From the NCBI GenBank assembly GCA_014803575.1, contig JAAVBO010000008.1, positions 98,985-137,941 of the forward strand: 38,957 nucleotides of DNA. The letters are read 5' to 3'. Position numbers and translations under genes: made by a program. This document shows, one piece after another, positions 24,181 to 32,735 of the stretch (positions within the stretch are counted from its first letter, which is position 1; every line of letters begins with the position of its first letter). Below the pieces are notes generated by a model, which saw only the letters and a program-made list of their open reading frames with translations, made no database searches and was not told the origin of the DNA. The stretch is from a bacterium (GTDB taxonomy: Bacteria > Pseudomonadota > Alphaproteobacteria > Rs-D84 > CACZYB01).

Positions 24181-24792
24181 TTAAAGTTTAGGCGGAGCAC
24201 CTACTCCATTTGAATTAGACGCGTAATTAATATTTGATGCATCACCTAAACCAAGAGAACCTGCTGCTTGTTTTTGAGCATCAGGAGATACAAATGCCGT
24301 TGATTGATTCATAGGTGCAGTTTCCATACCTTGTGAATTTGTTGTATTTGTATTTTTTGATTGTCTTGATTTAAAATCTCTTCTTGGAACAGGAGTTAAA
24401 CTCATTGTAACAGTTGAACCGCTAAATCTGTTTGATTCTAATCTAATAATCATAACTCTTGGAAAACGTCCATAAATTAACACAGGAACCTTTCCATGGA
24501 TAGAAGCAACTTCTCTCCAATTAAATTTTGGAAGTTCAGTTTTAAAGAAGTCAAACAAATTGAGTGTATCATAAGGAGATTCGTATACAACCTTTCCTAC
24601 CCAATCATTATCCTTTCCATAAATTTCTGTATTTTCAATACTCATTATAGATTCTTCTGGTATTGGAATATCAGAAAATTCCGAGAATGAATAAGATTCA
24701 TTTTGTTGTGTATTATTTGATACACTAAATCCATTCATTGAACATGCAGATAAAGTAATCAATAAACCACATAATAAAGATTTTGTTTTCAT
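24181..24792 (-). CDS. Predicted lipoprotein
   Basis: The N-terminus (MKTKSLLCGLLITLSAC) is a lipoprotein signal peptide with Cys17. Residues 40-140 form a folded region with the conserved-looking block YESPYDTLNLFDFFKTELPKFNW followed by strands ending in TMSLTPVP. The last 60 residues are Asn/Gln/Ser-rich and probably disordered. I believe similar proteins occur in other alphaproteobacteria, but I cannot name the family or its role. It is monocistronic. Confidence 0.75.
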   Translation of the reverse strand: MKTKSLLCGLLITLSACSMNGFSVSNNTQQNESYSFSEFSDIPIPEESIMSIENTEIYGKDNDWVGKVVYESPYDTLNLFDFFKTELPKFNWREVASIHGKVPVLIYGRFPRVMIIRLESNRFSGSTVTMSLTPVPRRDFKSRQSKNTNTTNSQGMETAPMNQSTAFVSPDAQKQAAGSLGLGDASNINYASNSNGVGAPPKL

Positions 24793-24852
24793 TTGTTTCC
24801 TCCTTTGAATTTATATTGATATAATAATATCATAAAAAAAACATCTTTTCAA

Positions 24853-25338
24853 TTAATTTTTTGAATTTCTTAGTTTTTTAAAAAAATCTTTTAAAATTTT
24901 TGAACAATCATCATTTAAAATATTTGCATAAACATTTGGTTTATATAGATTTTTTGCATTTTGATAAAGTTTTATTCCGTTTAATATTGCACCACCTTTT
25001 CTATCCTCTGCTCCTATATAAACATTTGTAATCTTAGCAAGTGATATAGCAGTGGCACACATAGGACAAGGTTCAAGTGTTATAAAAATACTTGCATTCA
25101 TTAGATATTTCTCATCTGTTTTTTTTGTTGCTTTTTGTATTGCAATAAGTTCGGCGTGAAGGGTCGCATTATTTTTTTTCTCTACTTGATTATGAGATTT
25201 AGCTAAAATTCTACCATTTTCGTCCACTATTATACAACCGATAGGAACTTCGTCTTTTGAAAAAGCCTTTTGTGCTTCTTTATAAGCCATTTTCATAAAC
25301 TTTAATTTATTTTTATGAATTAAGTCTTTATTTTCCAA
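24853..25338 (-). CDS. tadA: tRNA-specific adenosine deaminase
   Basis: Deaminates A34 of tRNA-Arg(ACG) to inosine. The zinc site is complete: HAE (TLHAELIAIQ), with Glu as proton shuttle, and PCPMC (LEPCPMCATAI). KDEVPIGCIIVDENG and YIGAEDRKGGAI are typical of TadA. The 161-residue length is normal. It is divergent from secA with a 146-base gap. Confidence 0.94.
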   Translation of the reverse strand: MENKDLIHKNKLKFMKMAYKEAQKAFSKDEVPIGCIIVDENGRILAKSHNQVEKKNNATLHAELIAIQKATKKTDEKYLMNASIFITLEPCPMCATAISLAKITNVYIGAEDRKGGAILNGIKLYQNAKNLYKPNVYANILNDDCSKILKDFFKKLRNSKN

Positions 25339-25412
25339 AAAAATCTCCTTATATTATATAAAGGTATTATAAATGAAGATAAATTATTTTTAAAGACTTT
25401 TTATTATTTGTC

Positions 25413-25441
25413 TTGCATTTCTTGATGTTAAATAGTAATAA
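25413..25441 (+). promoter_or_regulatory. secA promoter
   Basis: TTGCAT and TAATAA are separated by 17 bases, about 43 bases before the ATG of secA. Confidence 0.5.
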
Positions 25442-25484
25442 AGTATTTTAAGTATGAATAATTTTTAAGAGGAAAGGTAGTAAT

Positions 25485-28145
25485 ATGTTTAATTATGTTG
25501 CAAAAAAAGTTTTCGGAACTGCAAATAATCGTGCTTTGAAGAAATACAAAGCTAAAGTTGAAAAAATAAATGCACTTGAAAGTCAAATGCAAAAACTTTC
25601 TGATGAGGAATTAAAAAACAAAACAGCAGAATTTAAGGAAAGACTTTCAAACGGTGAAACATTAGATGATATTTTGGTGGAAGCTTTTGCAGTTGCTCGT
25701 GAAGGAGCAAAGAGAGTTTTGGGTCAACGTCATTATGATGTTCAACTTATTGGTGGTATGATTCTTCATGATGGAAAAATTACAGAAATGAAAACGGGTG
25801 AAGGTAAAACTTTGGTTGCTACTCTTCCTGTTTATCTTAATGCTTTAACTGGAAAAGGTGTGCATGTAATTACTGTTAATGATTATCTTGCAAAAAGAGA
25901 TTCTGATTGGATGGGAAATCTTTATCGTTTCCTTGGTCTTACCTGTGGTTGTATCTTAACAGAAATGGACGATAGTGAAAGACGTGAGGCTTATAAATGT
26001 GATATAACTTATGGAACGAATCACGAGTTTGGGTTTGACTATCTTCGTGATAATATGAAATTCAGACTTGAAACTTTGGTGCAACGTCCATTTAATTATG
26101 CAATAGTCGACGAAGTCGATTCTATTTTAATTGATGAGGCAAGAACTCCTCTTATAATTTCCGGACCAAGTGATGATTCATCAGAACTTTACAACCAGGT
26201 TGACAGTGTTATTCCTCTTTTACAACCTGAACATTACAAGGTTGATGAAAAGGATAGAAATGCTACACTTACAGAAATCGGTATGGAATTTATTGAAAAT
26301 GTTTTATTTGAAAAGAAAATCACAAAAGTAAAAAATCTTTATGATATTTCAAATGCGACTATTGTTCATCATTTGGATAAAGCTTTGACTGCACATAAGC
26401 TTTATAAACCTGATGTTGATTATTTGGTTCGTGATGGGCAAGTTTATATTATTGATGAATTTACCGGTCGTATTATGGATGGCAGACGCTACTCTGACGG
26501 ACTTCATCAGGCATTAGAAGCAAAAGAACATGTAAAAGTGCAAAGCGAATCACAGACACTTGCAAGTATTACATATCAAAATTATTTCCGTCTTTATCCA
26601 AAACTTGCCGGTATGACAGGAACCGCACTTACTGAGGCACAAGAATTTGAGGAAATTTATAAACTTAAATGTGTGGAAGTACCTACAAATCTTCCTATTG
26701 CTCGTATTGATTATGAAGATGAAATCTATCTTACTGAGGAAGAAAAGTATGAGGCAGTTATAAAACTTATAAAAGAATTGCATGCGAAGAATCAACCTGT
26801 GTTGGTTGGAACTGTTTCAATTGAAAAATCGGAACTTTTGAACCGTCATTTATTAAAAGCAGGAATAAAAGCACAGGTTTTAAATGCTAAATATCACGAA
26901 TTGGAAGCATACATCATTGCACAAGCCGGTGTTCCAGGGGCGATTACTATTGCAACAAATATGGCTGGTCGTGGAACTGATATACAGCTTGGCGGTAATT
27001 TTGAAATGAGAGTTAAACAAGAAACTGCAGGAATGGAAAATGCTGAACTTATTAAGAAAAAAGTTGATGAGATAAAGAAAGATATTGCTGAAAAGAAGAA
27101 AATTGCTCTTTCCTCCGGTGGACTTTATGTTATTGGAACAGAAAGACACGAATCACGTCGTATTGATAACCAACTTCGTGGAAGAACCGGACGTCAAGGA
27201 GATCCTGGAGCATCGAAATTCTTCCTTTCTATGGATGATAATTTAATGCGTATTTTCGGTGGTGAGAGAATGAAATCTATGCTTTCAAAACTTGGACTTA
27301 AACGCGGAGAGGCAATTACCCATGCTTGGGTATCTCGTGCACTTGAAAAAGCACAAACAAAGGTGGAAGCTCATAACTTCTCTATCAGAAAAAATCTTCT
27401 TAAATATGATGATGTTATGAATGAACAAAGAAAAATTATTTATTCACAAAGATATCAACTTATGTCTATGGAAAATGTTCATACCTATGTTGAAGATATG
27501 AGATTAGATGTTATTGATGATATTGTTGACAGAGCAATTCCAGTTAATGAAAATTCTCCTGAAGATTGGAATATAAACGGACTTGAAATTGATTGTATGG
27601 AAACTTTGGGAATAAATGCTAATGTAAGGAATTGGTTGGAAAATGACGAAACAACATCTGCACAAATGGTTTTTGAAAAAGTAAAGGAACTTTCTGATAA
27701 TCAAATTAAATCACAAGAGGATAAATATTCTGTTGATTTTATGAGATTTATTGAAAAATCTGTTATGCTTCAAACTTTGGATCAGGTTTGGAAAGATCAT
27801 CTTTTGTCACTTGATTATTTAAAGCAAGGTATTGGTCTTCGTGCATACGGACAAAAAGATCCACTTAATGAATATAAGCGTGAAGCATTTATTACTTTTG
27901 AAAAAAATATGTTAAAGATGAAGTATAAAACCATACAAATAATTTCTAAAACTGACTTTACACAAAAGGGAGTTGAGGAGTTAACCGAAGAAAAAAATGA
28001 TGATATTATAACTTCACAAGAAGCCCTTAATAATTTTAATGGTGAAGCAGATAATAACTATGCAAATCTTAATATAAGCAGAAATGCAATGTGTCCTTGT
28101 GGCAGTGGAAAGAAATACAAATATTGCCATGGTAAACTTGATTAA
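25485..28145 (+). CDS. secA: Preprotein translocase ATPase SecA
   Basis: The motor that drives unfolded preproteins through SecYEG. The 886 residues contain nucleotide-binding domain 1 with MKTGEGKT and the DEVD box, the preprotein crosslinking domain, and domain 2 with MAGRGTDIQLGG and QLRGRTGRQGDPG. The helical scaffold follows, then a C-terminal zinc knuckle CPCGSGKKYKYCHG that binds SecB and lipids. All parts are intact. The ATG follows AGAGGAAAGGTAGTA. dnaE starts 16 bases downstream and is probably co-transcribed. Confidence 0.97.
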   Translation: MFNYVAKKVFGTANNRALKKYKAKVEKINALESQMQKLSDEELKNKTAEFKERLSNGETLDDILVEAFAVAREGAKRVLGQRHYDVQLIGGMILHDGKITEMKTGEGKTLVATLPVYLNALTGKGVHVITVNDYLAKRDSDWMGNLYRFLGLTCGCILTEMDDSERREAYKCDITYGTNHEFGFDYLRDNMKFRLETLVQRPFNYAIVDEVDSILIDEARTPLIISGPSDDSSELYNQVDSVIPLLQPEHYKVDEKDRNATLTEIGMEFIENVLFEKKITKVKNLYDISNATIVHHLDKALTAHKLYKPDVDYLVRDGQVYIIDEFTGRIMDGRRYSDGLHQALEAKEHVKVQSESQTLASITYQNYFRLYPKLAGMTGTALTEAQEFEEIYKLKCVEVPTNLPIARIDYEDEIYLTEEEKYEAVIKLIKELHAKNQPVLVGTVSIEKSELLNRHLLKAGIKAQVLNAKYHELEAYIIAQAGVPGAITIATNMAGRGTDIQLGGNFEMRVKQETAGMENAELIKKKVDEIKKDIAEKKKIALSSGGLYVIGTERHESRRIDNQLRGRTGRQGDPGASKFFLSMDDNLMRIFGGERMKSMLSKLGLKRGEAITHAWVSRALEKAQTKVEAHNFSIRKNLLKYDDVMNEQRKIIYSQRYQLMSMENVHTYVEDMRLDVIDDIVDRAIPVNENSPEDWNINGLEIDCMETLGINANVRNWLENDETTSAQMVFEKVKELSDNQIKSQEDKYSVDFMRFIEKSVMLQTLDQVWKDHLLSLDYLKQGIGLRAYGQKDPLNEYKREAFITFEKNMLKMKYKTIQIISKTDFTQKGVEELTEEKNDDIITSQEALNNFNGEADNNYANLNISRNAMCPCGSGKKYKYCHGKLD

Positions 28146-28161
28146 AAAAACAGGTATGTGA

Positions 28162-31100
28162 ATGAACTATGCTCCTTTTGTGCATTTAAGAAATCATACT
28201 GCATATTCTTTGGCAGAAGGGGCTTTGCGTATTCCTCAACTTGCAAATATGTGTAAGGAATACAATATGCCGGCAGTGGCTATTACTGATACAAATAATA
28301 TTTTTGGAGGGGCAGAATTTTCCAAATATATTCCTGAAAGTGGAGTTCAACCTATATTAGGAACGCAAATATCTGTGGATTTTGGGCTTCCTTCAGATAT
28401 AACGATAAAGGAAAAATATTCTCAACTTATATTACTTGTGCAAAATGATATTGGGTATCAAAATATAATAAAACTTTTATCATACGCATATCTTAAAAAA
28501 TTAGCAGTTGAAACTCCGCATATAAACTTTTCAGATTTAAAAGAACATTGTGAAGGATTGATTGCTCTGTCCGGCGGTGTTAAGGGAGTTATAGGTCAAG
28601 CGTTAATTGCTGAAAACAAAGAGCTTGCCGAAGCAAAATGTTTAGAACTTTTGGATTTATTTAAAGACAGGTTTTATATAGAATTAATGCGTCATAATCT
28701 TGCCGATGAAATTAAAACAGAAGATGATTTTTTGGATTTGGCGTATAAACATAATATACCTATTGTCGCAACGAATGAATGTTATTTTGCAACAAAGGAT
28801 ATGTATCAGGCACATGATATTTTGCTTTGTATTACAGATGGAAAATATGTTGATGAAACAGACAGACGTCACGAAACAGAAGAGCATTATTTTAAAACAG
28901 CCGAAGAAATGGTTGAACTTTTTTCTGATTTGCCTGAGGCTATTGAAAATACTGTCAATATTGCAAAACGATGTGGATATAAGGTTAAAAAGTCCCCTCC
29001 TCTGCTTCCTCACGTGGAAAAGGGGGCTGATGAACCTACTCTTTTAAAAGAAAAGGCTTATAATGGTTTAAAAGAAAGGTTAGAAACGTCAAATATTATT
29101 GGCGAAGAAGAGCAAAAACCTTATTATGACAGACTTGAATATGAACTTGGTGTGATTATTCAGATGGGCTTTTCCGGATATTTTTTAATTGTTGCAGACT
29201 TTATTGGTTGGGCAAAACGGAACAATATTCCGGTGGGACCAGGACGTGGTAGTGGTGCCGGTTCTATTGTTGCATGGAGTATGAAAATTACCGATTTGAA
29301 TCCATTAAGGTTCAGTCTTCTTTTTGAGCGATTTTTAAATCCTGAACGTGTTAATATGCCTGATTTTGATATTGATTTTTGTCAGGACAGACGCGGTGAA
29401 GTTATACATTACATTCAAGAAAAATACGGGTTTGATAGTGTTGGACAAATTATAACATTCGGAAAACTTCAAGCAAAAAATGCGATAAAAGATGTTGGTA
29501 GAGTATTAAGACTTCCTTACAGTAAATGTGATGATTTATGTAAGATGATACCATTTAAAATTATTGATGCCGATGGAAAAGATGTGCCAATTACTATTGC
29601 AAATGTTATGACTCATATTCCTGATTTTAAGCAAGCTGTTGATAATGATGATGTGTTAAAAGGTCTTATTAATATTGCATTGAAATTAGAGGGACTTTTC
29701 AGAAATGCCGGAACACATGCGGCTGGTGTTGTTATTGGCGACAGACCGATTGACCAATTAGTTGCTCTTTATAAAGATGATAAATCTGATATTCCTGCAA
29801 CACAATATAATATGAAATATGTTGAAAGCACAGGTCTTATAAAATATGACTTTTTGGGGCTTAAAACTCTTACTATTATTCAAAAAGCATGTGATATGAT
29901 TTATAAAAATCATAATATAAAAATTGATATTTCAAATATACCTATTGATGATAAGGAAACTTATGAATTAATTGCTTCTGCTAATACAGCCGGTATATTC
30001 CAACTTGAATCAAAGGGTATGCAAGATGTTATTTTGGAAATGAAACCAAATAGAATTGAGGATTTAGTTGCTCTTGTTGCCCTATATCGACCAGGACCTA
30101 TGGATAACATTCCCGTATATATTAGGCGAAAATTTGGTGAGGAAATTGAATATTTACATCCACTGATGGAACCGATACTTCGTGAAACATACGGTATTAT
30201 GGTGTATCAAGAGCAAGTTATGGAAATGGGAAAATCGCTTGCTGGATATAGCTTAGGTGCATCAGATTTGCTTCGCCGTGCTATGGGTAAAAAAATCAAA
30301 GAAGAAATGATTAAGCAACGTGAAATTTTTAAACAAGGTTGTTTAAAGTATAACAACATAGATGAAGAAACATCTATGAAAATCTTTGATTTGATGGAAA
30401 AATTTGCAAATTACGGTTTTAATAAGTCGCATGCGGCTTGTTATGCTTGGATATGTTATCAAACTGCTTATTTAAAAACTCATTATCCTGCCGAATTTAT
30501 GGCTGCAACTATGACTTATGATATGACAGATGCTGATAAACTTTCATTTTTTGCAGATAATATCAAAAGTATGGGTATTAAACTTTTAAGACCTGATATA
30601 AATAAATCTTATGAATATTTTTCTGTGGAAGATGGAAATATTAGATATTCTATGGCTGGGATAAAAAGTGTTGGTGTCGGTGCAGTAAAGGAAATCGTGA
30701 AAGAGCGTGAGACAAACGGTGAATTTAAAAATGTGACTGATTTTATTGAAAGAATTGGTCCAAAAACTTTGAACAGGCGAATGCTGGAAAACCTTATAAA
30801 AGCAGGTGCATTTGACAGTTTGGAACCAAACAGGGCAAAAATGTTTGAAAATGTTCCTTATATTATGGCACAAATTATTTCAATAAATCAGGACAAAGAA
30901 ATAAATCAAACCAGCTTATTTTCTTTAGATGAAATGTCGTTAAAACGTGATGATATAAAATTGGCCGAAGCCATTGACTGGAAACCTCTTGAACGATTAA
31001 AATTTGAGCATGAAGCTATTGGATTTTATGTATCCGCTCATCCTCTTGACATTTATGAAAATGTATTAAAATCATTAAATGCTATAAGTTCGGAAGAACT

Positions 31101-31596
31101 TAAATCTATTAATCAAGACAGAAAAGCTACTTTTGCGGGAATTGTTGATAATATAAAAAGCAGATTTTCAAAGGCAGGAAATAAATTTTATATAGTATCC
31201 GTAAGTGATACAAAGGGAACTGTTGAAATATTATTTTCCGAAAGAAATATGAATTTCGGTAAAAACGAAGAATATCTTAAAAGCGGGCAACCGGTTGCAA
31301 TTTCATGTGATGTCAAAACCAATAATGAAAGAGTTTCCATTTTTGGCGGAAATGTTGAAATACTTTCTATAAATACTCAACTTAACGGAACTTTGCATAT
31401 AATCGTTAAAAGTGAAGAGGCTGTTTCTTCAATTAAAAAAACTTTAGGAGCAATAGGCAGTGGATACACAAATATAGAATTTACTGTTTTTGCAGATAAT
31501 AAAAAAGCGATTATTCCACTTAGGGATAAATATAATATAACCACAGAAAATCTTGAATTATTCAAAACAATAAAGAATATTGAATTTTCGTTTTAG
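28162..31596 (+). CDS. dnaE: DNA polymerase III alpha subunit
   Basis: The replicative polymerase. The 1144-residue protein starts with a PHP domain (FVHLRNHTAYSLAEGALRI). The palm has GPGRGSGAGSIVAW and PDFDIDFCQDRRGEV with the catalytic Asp residues. FNKSHAACYAWICYQTAYLKTHYP in the fingers and an OB-type domain near residues 990-1060 follow. It is of the DnaE1 type. The ATG follows a weak ribosome binding site (ACAGGTATGTGA) and the short distance to secA suggests coupling. Confidence 0.96.
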   Translation: MNYAPFVHLRNHTAYSLAEGALRIPQLANMCKEYNMPAVAITDTNNIFGGAEFSKYIPESGVQPILGTQISVDFGLPSDITIKEKYSQLILLVQNDIGYQNIIKLLSYAYLKKLAVETPHINFSDLKEHCEGLIALSGGVKGVIGQALIAENKELAEAKCLELLDLFKDRFYIELMRHNLADEIKTEDDFLDLAYKHNIPIVATNECYFATKDMYQAHDILLCITDGKYVDETDRRHETEEHYFKTAEEMVELFSDLPEAIENTVNIAKRCGYKVKKSPPLLPHVEKGADEPTLLKEKAYNGLKERLETSNIIGEEEQKPYYDRLEYELGVIIQMGFSGYFLIVADFIGWAKRNNIPVGPGRGSGAGSIVAWSMKITDLNPLRFSLLFERFLNPERVNMPDFDIDFCQDRRGEVIHYIQEKYGFDSVGQIITFGKLQAKNAIKDVGRVLRLPYSKCDDLCKMIPFKIIDADGKDVPITIANVMTHIPDFKQAVDNDDVLKGLINIALKLEGLFRNAGTHAAGVVIGDRPIDQLVALYKDDKSDIPATQYNMKYVESTGLIKYDFLGLKTLTIIQKACDMIYKNHNIKIDISNIPIDDKETYELIASANTAGIFQLESKGMQDVILEMKPNRIEDLVALVALYRPGPMDNIPVYIRRKFGEEIEYLHPLMEPILRETYGIMVYQEQVMEMGKSLAGYSLGASDLLRRAMGKKIKEEMIKQREIFKQGCLKYNNIDEETSMKIFDLMEKFANYGFNKSHAACYAWICYQTAYLKTHYPAEFMAATMTYDMTDADKLSFFADNIKSMGIKLLRPDINKSYEYFSVEDGNIRYSMAGIKSVGVGAVKEIVKERETNGEFKNVTDFIERIGPKTLNRRMLENLIKAGAFDSLEPNRAKMFENVPYIMAQIISINQDKEINQTSLFSLDEMSLKRDDIKLAEAIDWKPLERLKFEHEAIGFYVSAHPLDIYENVLKSLNAISSEELKSINQDRKATFAGIVDNIKSRFSKAGNKFYIVSVSDTKGTVEILFSERNMNFGKNEEYLKSGQPVAISCDVKTNNERVSIFGGNVEILSINTQLNGTLHIIVKSEEAVSSIKKTLGAIGSGYTNIEFTVFADNKKAIIPLRDKYNITTENLELFKTIKNIEFSF

Positions 31597-31642
31597 GAAT
31601 AAAATAATATCTTTATAACATATTGATTTTACAAAATTTTCT

Positions 31643-31652
31643 GGGGGGGGGG
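31643..31652 (+). repeat. Homopolymeric G10 tract upstream of a promoter
   Basis: Ten consecutive G lie 29 bases before the -35 box of the 31750 gene in otherwise strongly AT-rich DNA. The position allows an effect on transcription by length change. No ORF crosses the tract. Confidence 0.75.
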
Positions 31653-31681
31653 TAATTAGGTATATTTTTTCTATTTATTTC

Positions 31682-31710
31682 TTTACAATTTTTAAATATT
31701 TTTTTATAAT
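31682..31710 (+). promoter_or_regulatory. Promoter of the V(K/R)RAG pair
   Basis: TTTACA and TATAAT are 17 bases apart, about 40 bases upstream of the ATG at 31750. Confidence 0.65.
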
Positions 31711-31749
31711 ATAACAAGAAAAGGATAAAAATTTGGGAGATAGGTTATT

Positions 31750-32715
31750 ATGAAAAAGATAACTATATATGTTTTGGTATTGTGTATTTCCACTATTGGT
31801 TTTACAAGAATATCTTTATCAGTTACAAGACCATCAGTAAGAAGAGCAGGACAAATGGGAAAAAACACCCAAAAACAGTCATCATCTTCTTCAAATACAA
31901 AGGCTAAAGCTGCAAGATCTGCTACTACCGCAAGGGCAGCTACCGGCACAAATGCAAGGGCTGCATCAACTACAAGATCTGCTTCTTCAAAAAGAGCAAA
32001 TAGTCTATCAGCAAGAAGAAATGCTGCAAGTAAAAAGACTTCTTCATCAGAAACAAGTTCCACTAACAATACAACCTGTCCTATTGGTGTAGTAATAAAA
32101 AAAATGATTGATGATAATGGAAATGAGGTATTATATTCCGACAAAGAAACTGTTTGTACGGAACCTGAAAATGTTATGGGGACATCTGTGTTGGATAATC
32201 TTACCGTGCCTACTTGGATGGCAGGGAAATATGCTTATGTATTCAATTGTAATTATGGTTATGTGAAAACTATTAATGATAATGTTGATGTTTGTGTTGA
32301 TCAAAATACTATCTGTCCTTTGAATACGACTGTTAAATATGAAAACGATAAATATTATAATCCTTATACAAATCAAGAGTGTAATTTGCCCGCTTATGCC
32401 AGTGCTTTAAAATTAACTGAAGAATTAAATACAAATGGAAATATTGCTACCGATAATGCTTATTATACATATTGTAATAAAAATTACTATACACTTTCTA
32501 ATGCAGAATGTAAGGCTTGCCCAACCGGAAAATATACAGTTGGCACACAAATAAAATTTATAAGTACTACAGATGCAGATGGAAAAGTCACCGGTCAAAA
32601 GCGTCTTTTAGTAGGAGATGCCACAAGTGAAAATGACTGCTATAAATCAGATGAAGTACAATCTATAAAATGGGATGAAAATGGTAATATGTCTATAACA
32701 AGATCATCAAATTAA
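31750..32715 (+). CDS. Secreted V(K/R)RAG-family protein A
   Basis: The 321-residue protein has a signal peptide (KKITIYVLVLCISTIGFTRISLS). It is followed by VTRPSVRRAGQMGKN and a low-complexity stretch of Ser, Ala, Arg, Lys and Thr to about residue 110. The rest is a Cys-containing region with ENGNEVLYS-like and CxxGY-like elements (NCNYGYVKT, CKACPTGKYTVG). I do not recognise a named family. Its neighbour at 32736 is a clear paralog and 7298-8502 a more distant one. The Arg/Ala-rich part resembles histone H1-like tails, but the signal peptide places it outside the cytoplasm. It starts behind GGGAGATAGGTTATT. Confidence 0.8.
   Translation: MKKITIYVLVLCISTIGFTRISLSVTRPSVRRAGQMGKNTQKQSSSSSNTKAKAARSATTARAATGTNARAASTTRSASSKRANSLSARRNAASKKTSSSETSSTNNTTCPIGVVIKKMIDDNGNEVLYSDKETVCTEPENVMGTSVLDNLTVPTWMAGKYAYVFNCNYGYVKTINDNVDVCVDQNTICPLNTTVKYENDKYYNPYTNQECNLPAYASALKLTEELNTNGNIATDNAYYTYCNKNYYTLSNAECKACPTGKYTVGTQIKFISTTDADGKVTGQKRLLVGDATSENDCYKSDEVQSIKWDENGNMSITRSSN
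31822..31967 (+). repeat. 146-bp direct repeat, copy A
   Basis: This block encodes VTRPSVRRAG... through ARAAS and is about 96 % identical to 32817-32962 (six mismatches counted by eye). Both copies are in the same reading frame of their genes. Confidence 0.85.
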
Positions 32716-32735
32716 GTGTTTTATGGGAGATATAA

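Noticed and set aside
31704-32144. 146-residue minus-strand ORF rich in Ala, Leu and Val
   Set aside because: It is the antisense of the Ala/Arg/Ser-rich part of the 31750 gene. The composition is a by-product of those codons.
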